This document shows positions 53,729 through 64,000 of a stretch of DNA of 64,000 nt, in pieces. The DNA comes from Agelaius tricolor. Its lineage: Eukaryota; Chordata; Aves; Passeriformes; Icteridae. Within the stretch, counting starts at the first letter, position 1. Every line of letters begins with the position of its first letter. The position numbers and the translations under genes are program-made. The notes under the pieces were generated by a model. It saw nothing but the letters and a program-made list of their open reading frames with translations, was not told where the DNA came from and ran no database searches. The stretch is from assembly GCA_023055355.1 (NCBI GenBank), contig JALJCS010000004.1, positions 27,122,744 to 27,186,743 on the forward strand. Reading direction: 5' to 3'.

Positions 53729-56700
53729 GGGGCATTACTTATATCTTTTAAATGAGCAAAAAGACAATTATCAGTATGAGAGTCAGAGGATATGTAATGA
53801 TGTACCTTAACAACAGTTAAATCAAGATTTTCTAAAAACAAGAGTATAGTCTTCTGCTCTGTATAGGGAGAACTGGAGTGCATTTTTCATAAAATTCAAA
53901 ACCTCTAAAATTTAGTGAATGTTATGGAAATCTCAAAAAGTATTTCAATCTACAAACTACCCATATATTTAGAGGTTGAAATTTTATCTCTTCAACAGAA
54001 GAACAATTACATTATTTTTACATTTGGAAATGGTCATATAAAACACCATTGAGTCTATGCTATAACTTCTCAAGTTATAAAATATACAGTAATGTCTTTC
54101 AGTGATGTTAAAAAAGGTATAATGCATTCTAGCTGAACTAATTTTTTCATATTTTATTTTTTAATTTTTTTTATTTTTTTGCTTTTTAATGCTGTTCTCT
54201 AACAGATCATGTAACTGGTGTCTCCATTTGAACAGTAAAGTGTCCCCTCCCTGAATGAGGTCACTGTCCTGTATCCTATCCATGTAATCTTATGTAGTAC
54301 TAATGATGGTGCAGGATCTTGCAGTCACCATAGGTACCTTTGAGAAGACAAAATTATGTTAATTGTGAATGTTTGTAATGGCAGAGGTTTGTTATACTCA
54401 GCTTGAGGTATTTCTGACATACTGAGCTTTGGAAATACTGAGTATTTTTAATTTCACTGTTAAGTATTTGTCACTGTTCAACTTAAGAGGCAGCTGCATA
54501 TCTGTGGTGGATAACATGATTTCTAGTGGTATAAAACAATAGTGAAGTTTTCAATACCTTTTTTTTTGGTAGGAATTTTTAAAATGCTGTGGTGTTTGCC
54601 CAGTAGCATACCATATCAGCATGCAGTACCACAGCTCTTGTAATGTTAATCTGGTCATCCACATCATAAGCGGTTTTGTCGGCTAGGAAGAATAGCATGG
54701 TCAACGCTGTGTGATGTGGTTTTGGCAACACTTCCGTTGTTCCTTCATGCTTATGCTTTCAGTAAAAGGTATCTCTTAACCCTGAAAAAAATATGCTAAC
54801 CAGTAAGTGAAAATTTACTTCTTGTGGCTTGGCTACCTTAGTTACTATTGTGAATAACCTTCCTATGTTTGTGTTTGCAAGAGTGGTTTTCCACTCAGAA
54901 GGGTTACTGAGTCACCTTCTCAGCCTGTAGAACTTCTGTCTTTCTCCCCAACAACATGGCTTTGACAGGTCAGTTCAGTGCTGGGCCATTGTAGCAGTAG
55001 GAAAACTCTTCACCACAAGTGATTTCCTGCTGGTGAGTAAATGTTATTGCAGAGCTGGAGATTAGGAATTGAAAAGAAAAGTTAAGGACCAGGAGCCAGG
55101 AGCTCTCTCTTGAGCAAAGCGTTTATCTGAACACCCTTGCTGTTTCTGTTTATCTGCTTCTTTTCTGGGTGGGCTTTTTTTTTTTTTTTTTTCCTTCTTC
55201 TGGTAAAAGAGTGAAGAATAGGTACTGAGTTCCAAAGCACTGACTCATGGGACCACAATGAAGCATTAGGATACAGCCACTTCCTACCTTTGTTTGAAAT
55301 CAACCGAATGGCTCTGGCGGATGCGGCCCTCTGCTGCAGGGCTTGGTGGAAGGAAATGCTTTTCATCTTTATGGAGTATGGAAAGTTGCTCAGTGATTAC
55401 TTTGTGCATCGCATGTGGCAAACATGTAAAAGGCTTTGCTGTGTGTTTTTCTATACCTCATAGTCACCTGTGGCTCTGAGGTTATTTTGTCTTCAGGAAA
55501 AATATTTGCCAAGTAGTTAGAAAAGTGTGGCAAGGGAGATGAGATAACGAATTCTAAGACTTGCACTCTTTCTGAGGCTGTTTTACAGGTGTAAGTAAAA
55601 CAACCAACCCTTCTTTGAATCTGAGAAATATGGCAAGAATAAGATGAAACTAAGCACAGAAAAAAACCCATAAATTCTTGCCTGAAGATTCAATGGTTGC
55701 TGTGAAAATAGGCTGTATGGCTTCATGCTCCTATTTTTCTGCTCTGAGCACTTAACTCCACTTAAAGGGGTCTGTCATAATCTCTGAAAAGACAATGCAT
55801 TTGCAGGTAGTAAGAGTCAATGCCTTAAACCCCCCAACTTTCAGGGTAGGTAACTCAAGGACTAAAAAGAGCAATGACAACTGGAAGGATAGGTGGTTTT
55901 TGTGTATTCATCTTTAGCCTTGAAATTCATTGAGAATCTTTCCAATATTTTTTCTGGGGTCTTTTATAAATGACTCTTTTGACCTTTTATTTAACAACAG
56001 TAGGCAGAATTTTTCAATATTTTTTGGTTTTGTTTTTAAACTGTGTTTAATTTGTTAGTTTAGTGATTTCAATTACATCTCAGAGGCAAATTTCTTTTGT
56101 TAACTAGTGCCTTATTGGCATGTGAAGTTGGTGTTAGTAAACATATTTAAAGAAAAGGCAAAAAAGTATAATCTTGGAAATTCTCCAAAGAAGGGTTAGG
56201 AAGCAGCGTACAGACAAATGCTCCTGCTTGGAACAAAATAGTAAAGGGTCCCTGGTTCATGCATTTGTCTGTATGAGTTTCTAGTTTTTGTTAAGCCAAA
56301 ATTAAACACAGTAGAGTTCAGTGTTTGCTAATCACCATGTGTTTACTTTCTCTTCCAAAACTGAAGTTGCCAACCAATACATTTTCTACCCGGTGCTATG
56401 AATCTGTCCAAATAAACATGGGAAGTAGTAAAACAATAACACTATATGAAAATACGTCCTCATTCTCTACACAGAATCCAAAAATTTTTGTGAGGTTTAG
56501 CAGGAACAGAGAAATGTGCATTATATGGGCTCTCCAGCACATGAAAAAATGATAACATAACATGAATTAAGTTCTCAAGAAAAACATCCTGTAATTTACA
56601 GAGATGAACATTGATTATTTTAAATCATGCTCTCTCTGTAATCCCTCTGGGCTTGCACATTTTGTGTTTCTTTTGGTTTTATGTTAATGAGGAAGGTAAG

Positions 56701-56826
56701 TGTCTTTCAGAGAGCAAATGATCAATTCTGACTACTGTCTCAATCATTAAACATGTCCTTCAAAGTGAATTTTAAAAGGACTTCTGTCACAGATCACAGA
56801 GGCAACAGCAGAAACATTGCAAAATC
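53729..56826 (+). other. NFIB intron 2, unannotated stretch
   Basis: AT-rich intron with T-rich tracts at about 54140-54185 and 55175-55192. No gene or repeat family recognised. Confidence 0.55.
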
Positions 56827-57460
56827 AGAACCATAGAATTATCATGGAATATCCTGAGTTGGCAGGGACCCACAGCAATCTTTGAGTTCTGTCTGTACAC
56901 AGAATCACCCCAGAGTCACACCATGTGCTGTCCAAACACTTCTTGAACTCTCTCAGGCTGTGACCACTTCCCCAGGGAGCCTTTTACAGGGCCCAATCAC
57001 TCTTTGGATGAGAAGCTTTTTTTAATATCCAGCCTAGATCTCTCTTCACAGTTTCATGCTTTTTCCTTCAGTCCTGTCACCATTCACAAGAGAAAAGATC
57101 TCAGTGCCTGCCCCTCCTCTTCCCCACAGAAGAAAGCTATCTGCTGCAATGAGGTGTCCCCTCAGATTCGTGTTCTCCAGTCTGAAAAACCAAGTGACCT
57201 CACATGACTTCCCCTCCAGACCTTTCATTGTCTTTGTGGCCATTCTTTGGATGCTCTCTAGTAGTTTGATTTCTTATATTGTGGCACTCAAACTAGCCCC
57301 CAGCACTCGAGGTGAGGCTGCCCCAGCTCAAAGCAGAGCAGGGCAATCCCTGCCTCTTGCCCAGGTGTGATGCTGTGCCTGGTGCCCCCTAGGACAGGGT
57401 TGGCCCTCCTGGCTGCCAGGGCACTGCTGACTCATGTTCAACTTGCCACTGACCAGGACA
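56827..57460 (-). mobile_element. CR1 LINE 3' fragment
   Basis: Reverse complement of a CR1 3' end. It begins CAGAACCATAGAATTATCATGG and ATCCTGAGTTGGCAGGGACCC. It continues through AGAGTCACACCATGTGC, CCAAACACTTCTTGAACTC, ATATCCAGCCTAGATC, GATCTCAGTGCCTGCCCCTC and TATATTGTGGCACTCAAAC (with small differences). It ends near GCACTGCTGACTCATGTTCAAC. It keeps good similarity to the family as I know it. It is a subfamily different from its right-hand neighbour, and it stops exactly where that CR1 begins. Confidence 0.92.
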
Positions 57461-58338
57461 GAATCACAGAATCTCAGAATCAATTATGTTGGAAAAGTCC
57501 TTTCAGATCATTGAATCCAACCTATGACTGAATACTGCTGCATCAGCTAAGCAATGGTACTAAGTGCCACATCCAATCTTTTCTTAAACACTGTAGGGAA
57601 CAGTGACTCCACCACCTCCCTGGGAAGCCCATTCCAATGTCCAATCACTCTTTCTGTGAAGATTTATTTTCTAATGTCCAGCCTAAACTTCCCCTGGTAC
57701 AGCTTTAGACTCTGTCCTCTTGTCCAATTGCTGGTTGCCTGCAAGAAGAGATTGACGCCCACCTGGCTACAGCCTTCTTTCAGGCAGTCAGAGAGTGATA
57801 AGCTCACCCCTGAGCCTCCTCCTCTCCAGGCTAAAATACATCAACTCCATCAAGAAGTGCTCCTCATAGCACTTGTGCTCCAGACCCTTCTCCACCACTG
57901 TTGCCCTCTCCAGACACATTCCAGCATCTCAAAGTCCTTCCTAAACTGAAGGCCCCAGCACTGAACACAGCGCTCAAGGTGTCACCTCACCAGTGCTGAG
58001 TACAGGAGGACAATCCCTGCCCTGGCCATGCTGGCCACACTGTTGCTGGTACAGGCCAGGATGCCATTGGCCTTGGCCACCTGGGCACTGCTGGCTCATG
58101 TTCAGCTGCTGTCAGTCACTACCCCCAGGGCCCTTCCCACAGCACTGCTTTCCAGCCTCTCTTCCTCCAGTCTCTATACACAACCATAGTTGCCCCATCC
58201 CAGGTGCAACTCTTATTTTCTTTAAGCTTCATAGAGGTGGTGATTGCACAGCCCTCTAATTCGTCAAGGTCTCTCTGCAGGACTCTTCTACCCTCAAGGC
58301 AGTCAACACTTTGTCCAATTTAGTGTCATTGACAAAGT
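57461..58338 (-). mobile_element. CR1 LINE 3' fragment, longest copy in the window
   Basis: Reverse complement of a CR1 3' region of about 880 bases. The tail remnant CAGAATCACAGAATCTCAG is followed by TTGGAAAAGTCCTTTCAG, CCACCACCTCCCTGGGAAGC, AGCCTAAACTTCCCCTGG, CTGAACACAGCGCTCAAGG, GCCAGGATGCCATTGGCC, GGGCACTGCTGGCTCATG and TTTAGTGTCATTGACAAAG. It extends further 5' in the element than the other copies. The open frames here (57554-58259) are broken repeat sequence without an intact reverse transcriptase. Confidence 0.92.
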
Positions 58339-61300
58339 AACTTAGTATACCTTTGAGTCCTTAGGTAATTTTTTTTGCTTGTATGACCAGATAATGTTGG
58401 ATGAAACAGTCTTCTGTGGGTGGCAGAAGAGAAGCTGGACCATACAGCTGTCCATCTTTTCCCACCAGCCAAATTCAATTGATTCACAACATATTTAGTA
58501 TGTGCCAAAATTTATAATAATGTCAGCCGATAGTTCACAAATGAGTCAAAAGTAGCTTTTAGCCATCAGTTTTGTCAGTCACTCAGCTGGAGAAAGGGAG
58601 ATGACCTTTTTCAATACCTCATGCTGTGTTACACACATTGGGTAGAAAATAAAGAACTATGTAAAATGCATGGAAGAAGACCATGGTACGAAGTTTATCA
58701 AACCTAACTCCTCAAGAACATATGGAAACATTTTAGATCTCATGCAAAGGAAGAGACTTTCATGAGTTCATCCCAGTGTGCGTAAAATTCAATGGGGACC
58801 TGTACTTTGAAGGCCACCTGTTCTTGAGATGCAGTCCTGAAATGACATTTTGCCCTGGGGACACTCCATGGTTGTCCTTGGCAGCAACCTAAACAACTGC
58901 CTCTTTCCACCAGCAAACCACCTACTTGTTCTCTGTAGATCTGATTTTTGAACCCCATCCAACCCGTGATACATTTAAGAGTTCATGCTTAAATCTTATG
59001 ACTTTCCATGAAGGTGACAACCTAGAACTCTCTGATGTTGCATTAAATAATTCCCATACTTCATCTGTGGATTTTCTTTTGAAGTGCAGCTTCAATTACT
59101 AGTTCTGTTGGTATTTCCTTTGTTCTAAATTTTTTTTTTGGTGGTGTTTATGAACTTGAATGCTAAGAAAAAATGATTCTGTTGCAGATGGGAGCACATC
59201 CTTTACTGTGAGGCACAACTGTCCTGTTAGTCTGCAGCCATTCAACCTGAAATAAAACCAGCAAGAGATATGAATTTTCTTACAATACTTTGTGACTAGG
59301 ACACTCTGTCTTTAAAACTGAGCAATTATCCCTGGGATGCCTAGGAGTCAGGTAGTTCACTGTTAATCACAAAGGGCAGCAGAAATGCTTGCCCAAGCCA
59401 AGCTTAGGGTCTCTCTTCCTTCGTCTAGCTGATACATTCCTCAGAAAGTGGATTCTGGGGGACTGAGATTGAATAATAATAAAACTTTCTGAATATTGTT
59501 TACATTGCTTAGATAATTTAGAAAATAAGGTAAATGTAGTACTGTTATCTGGAAAGCACTAAGTTTTGTCACATGGTCAAGGATCTTTCATTGCCTGTAA
59601 AAAAAAATAAGTTATTAGAACAGGTTAGGAGTTTTTTGTTGTTGGTTTGTTTTTCCCACATCAAGGAACACTTACATTAGTAGAAAAATTAGGAATGTGA
59701 TATTTGCACCTCTGCTGAAGAAGCCGTATGGATAGAAAATGTCTACGAGGTCGTAAGGGCAGGAAAAGCATGAAGAGAGTGCACCTGTGATTCCTCTTGA
59801 ATATTTAATAAAGATTTAAAAATATTTTTATTCATACTTTGAATGACAGTTTTCTATTACATGAAGTAAAGTGGGGGCCAAGAAAAATGTGAACAAAATC
59901 TTGATGACACTTGATAAAAACAATACTCCAAGCTCCTCCTTAGTCACCTTGAAAAAGAGTATTTGAAAAATCTCTAGAAATGATGTTTGGGATCAAAATT
60001 TAATCACACTGGGCACTGTGCAAAACCAACACAGACATAATATCTGCCCTAAGGTGTTTATGGACTATTTCAGGGCTTGATGCCAGGAGAGGGTGTAGCA
60101 AGTAGTGAGAACAAGGAAGAGGTAGTAGTTCTAGGAACTTGTGACTATCCTGTCTTGATAGATAAACACTCTACTCAGTGTCAGCATCATTCAGTGAGGT
60201 TAAGAAGCAAACAAAAACACCGGTGCATTTGGTAATCATGGCTAGTCATCTGTCTTGTGACAGGCCTGGTGAATTTATGAGACAGAGCTACTGTCAGTTC
60301 TATTCCTCAGATTTCATTATAGTCACTGTTGGGCAGGAGATTTTGGGCCTCAGCTTACTAACTTCTTGTTTATGGTCTGGTTTTTGATATATCTACTTCT
60401 AGAGAGGAGCAGTGCTGACATACATCTTTAGAACTTCTATTTCCCAAAGAAGAATATTTTCATAAAACATAATGATTGAGGGTTTTCTTCTTCGCTTAAA
60501 GTTCTGATAAGATGAGAAATACTTTCCCGACTTGAACATATCAGTCAGTGGGAGTCAACTAATAAGCAAGCATACAGTATATCTGAAACAGATAAACCAA
60601 TTTTCAGGGTACAGGATGCTGCATTCTTTAGTTGTTTTCACTAACTCCCCTTTTCTTTGCCTCATCTGGGGAAGGAGGCAGACTCCTGACAGATTGTGAG
60701 CCAGCTCAGGAAGGCATTCTCTCTACAGTGCATCCTGAGGTACATTCTCAGAGCTTATAGAAACTGAACATGTGCTTTATTGCCCTGGGCAGGCAGGAGT
60801 GCCTTGTTATAAGAGGACCCCTTGAGGATAGGTCACAAATTCTGTGTGGAAGTGCATAAGATGCTACAACAGAACTGTGTTGTGACCACAGGAATGTTAC
60901 CATATCAAACAGGATTCAGTGGTCCAGGTCCATGTACTTAGCTCTTGGTGCAGCACTCCATGTTTGATAGCAGTGTGCAAGGAACACATTAACAGTTAGA
61001 GAATAACCTGCCCATAGGGGAAGTTGCTTTCTCAGCTCAGGCAATTAGTGGTTTTCTTTTGCCTTTTAGCAGGAGTTTGCATACTTTGTCTTTAGTGAGC
61101 AAGCAGTTCAGCTAGCTGAATAGGAACTTTCACGTGGCTGTGGGAAACTTTGTAATCCTGGTGTGACATAAACAGTAAAATCTGTATGATTTACCATTTT
61201 TTTTGACTGCCTTTTAACCAGTTAGGCCAATGTACTGCTTATTATTGATGTAGGGATTTTAGTCTAGTCTATGATGTAGACATTCTAGTCCTTGGGGTTG

Positions 61301-64000
61301 TGGTACTAATCAGTAAATGAGACCAACGCCTTCCATACCTAACCCGTTCTCAGATATCTCACTGAAATATGCATTTCAAACACACCTACTTCCGCAAACC
61401 TAGTATAGCTTGGCAAAGTATGTTATATCACTCCTTTGGGAAAACATAAACAGGGCTAAATATCTCATGAAAATGAAGATTTTCCTAAAATTTAGAGTAA
61501 AAATTCAATTTTTTCTTGATTTTTAGACTCCCAGCTTGTTTACACTCCTATTTCAGGATATGCCTTGTACTTTTACTATTTGAATGCTTCAAATATCTGT
61601 TGAGAATCACCAACCGGCCTTTGAATTCCACAGCTGCAGTCTAGTTACTGGACCTAAATTTTCAGATTGATTTTAATTTTCATTAAAATTTATAGCTACC
61701 TCACTATTATTGCAAGATCATGTAGAAAATACATTTTCTCTTTGTCCACATAGTTAAAGAGGTAATATTTGTTGAGTGGTTCTGGGGGACAATGGCAAAT
61801 GCAGAGTTAAACAAATTACCAGTTTATGTTGAACTGAACATTCAGTGTTGATGGATGCTTAATCTCTAAGCAGATGGTTTACCACAGTCCCATTGTAGTT
61901 CAGAAGTACCTCTTGCATGAGAAAATGCAGTCATGCAGAAACCGTACAAACACTATTGACTTGCCCACTACTTGCTGCTGCTCCTTTTCTTTCTCTTCCT
62001 CCTACTTTTTTTTTTTTTCTTTTTTTAAAACAGAATGCAATGTTAGTTTAACTTTCATGCCCATAATGCCTTTTGGCCTTTACCTAAGATTTCTGTTTTG
62101 CTTCTAAATTAAATTAGTATGATGGATACGATGAACTCAAAGGCCTTCAGTATGAACTGATTATGAACTCATTTTCAAATTTGACTGGTTTTTTACTATC
62201 AGAGGACACTTCTTTTGCTTCCCGTAACTTCTCAAATCATGACATTTCAAATTCCAGAACTCCTGTAATACTATAATTTGTGAACAAGAGAGAGGAGAAA
62301 ATAGATATATTTTAATTCCTGCTTTTGTTAATGCATTTTTTTTTCTATGCAGAAAAAGAAAAGGGTCTCATTACTCAAAGCTGAAGATCTGCCAGCTTGT
62401 AAAGTATTCCTTTTCACATATAAGGAAGATTAAGTTTGCATTTTATGCAAGTTCCCTAGTATGCAGCTTTGTCTCTTGTCATACATCACGTAATTACTGC
62501 GTTTCACCACCAGCAATCATTCTTAAGTTAAAACCAGCTATAAACCTCTCATTAGTAAAAAAATAAGACAATGAAAGTAGGATGTACACCTTCAAAAAGA
62601 GAACCTACTGTTAAGGGAGTTAATCTCTTCATTGCACAATAGGTGAAGAAAAAATAATTTTCACTTAGGGCTTTTTTTCACATGCAATCAAAATTGTTTG
62701 TGATAACATTTCTGCTGCCAAAGGCTTCATGAACACAGAGTGTTTTGCAGATGGAGTTGATCTTCCTTCTACACAGCATTCAAATAAGGTAGTTTTTTTA
62801 ATCACAGCAGTTGACCAGATTTTGATGCTTGTATTATGGAGAGGGTTTATACCCTCCATATAGAGGGTTTATTACAGGGGGCTGCACACCACCTATTTAC
62901 AGCCTCTGCCAGGATAAAGTATGTTTTCTGGACAAGGAAAAGCCCTTGGTCAAACCACATTTCCTCTCAGAAGTTTTGTCCTGAACTGTAACTGGAGCAT
63001 GGAGGCTGATATTGGCACTGAGAATGGTTGTTGGCAAGCATGACATTATTTTGTGCCAGTCAGAGACTTGGAGTGCCTTCTAGGTTATTGCCTCCTATGT
63101 AAAATCATATTCTCTTCCAATCTAGTTCCATCAAGCCAAAAGATGAAGAACTAGGAAACTAGATGTTTTCTCTTGTTGCCAAAGCTTTCCAGAGTTAGGA
63201 AGAAAGCATTAAAAAATTCAGTGTTCCATCTTCCAGTGGGAATTTAGTTTAAGACATCCTCCATGTCATGTCAACGTTTAAAATGGCCTTTTCCTGTAGA
63301 AGGCTTACTGTGGGATGGATCACTGTCACCTGTGTTTGGTACTAGCATGCTGTGGGCTGCTACAACCATTGATAAATTTCCACTTTTGAAAGGGACAAGA
63401 GAGAAGAAGGCACAAAAGGGAGAGAGGAAGGAAAAGGTTGCAGATCCATTACACTGCAGAATGATACAGGGACTGAACTGTGTTCAAAAGTAGTACACCA
63501 TCACATATCATAAGTGTATAACATCCATATTCTGCTTATGGGATCACTGCACAAGATAAATGTCCAGAAGTATTTTATCTTACCTTTGGAACTCATTCAA
63601 AATGTGTGTTTTGTGTATGCAAAGTGAAGGAAGGTCATCTAAGTGTCTTGGTGTCCTGGTGTGGTAGCGTCACCAGGAAAAGAAAATTATGAATACAATA
63701 GAAATATGTTCAGGTGAGATTTTCAAAATTGACTATTGATTTCAAAAGTAAAGCTATGGCAATGCAGCCAGGTCAGTAGAGAATGCTTTTCAGAGCCCTG
63801 TTCTTGTACCAGAAGGTGGGTAGGCTAAATACACCTGAAAATTCAGGAAATGGGTTTCCTGTGTATGATGACCCAATGTTGCACAGGTGCTTTGCAGAAT
63901 TTTCCTACATGACTTACAATAGAAGCAAATAACCAAACAATTTTTAGGTAGTTTTTCAAAACTTTCTAGCACCAGAGATATCTTGTTGCTTATAAAACGT
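58339..64000 (+). other. NFIB intron 2, distal stretch in the window
   Basis: AT-rich intron to the window end. There are T runs near 59130, 61195 and 62008, and a short self-complementary GAGGGTTTATACCCTC at about 62840-62860. I found no match to NFIB exon 3 (a short exon encoding roughly DSGQSGSPSHNDPAKNPPG), so the intron appears to continue beyond the window. Confidence 0.55.

Noticed and set aside
56587..56697. Exon ending in AAG|GTAAGTG
   Set aside because: The donor is good but the only nearby acceptor has almost no pyrimidine tract.
57004..58259. Several open frames up to 131 codons
   Set aside because: All fall within two CR1 fragments read antisense or in broken frames.
62341..62440. 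NFIB exon 3
   Set aside because: An acceptor-like CTATGCAG is present, but the downstream sequence does not encode the expected residues and lacks a donor.

Overview
This window looks like avian nuclear DNA. It is AT-rich, intron-dominated vertebrate sequence with truncated CR1 LINE copies and a bird-type LTR repeat. I see no bacterial features, operons or CRISPR arrays. The only coding sequence I can support is one exon of a nuclear factor I gene, at 1088-1619 on the + strand. It encodes 177 residues of the NFI DNA-binding domain, and its diagnostic residues match the NFIB paralogue. The exon has a strong acceptor, a phase-1 donor, and the 532-bp length typical of NFI exon 2.

Layout: 1-1087 is the end of the upstream intron. 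1088-1619 is exon 2. From 1620 to 64000 I read the sequence as part of NFIB intron 2, which is very long in vertebrates. I found no sequence matching exon 3. Because the rest is intron, most open frames here are chance frames or lie inside repeats.

Recognisable intron content: a ~100-bp hairpin-forming sequence present twice (4141-4312 and 4905-5066); two local GC/CpG-rich patches (5880-6300 and 12490-12740); a well-spliced-looking candidate exon (9719-9839); MIR-like fragments (12265-12315 and 51688-51745); a small inverted-repeat element (17198-17287); an LTR-like repeat interrupted by a CR1 (26608-27611); and CR1 3' fragments at 15781-16322, 46529-47215, 56827-57460 and 57461-58338. There are also short palindromes and simple repeats, including a 44-base T run.

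How the parts may work together: NFI proteins bind TTGGC(N5)GCCAA as dimers. Several unusual stretches in the intron are rich in TGGCA half-sites, so local autoregulation is conceivable but untested. The exon 2 donor region and the candidate exon each suggest a way to make a truncated NFIB product. I did not find a new multi-gene system. The best leads are the candidate poison exon, the duplicated hairpin sequence and the near-perfect hairpin at 37385-37425.
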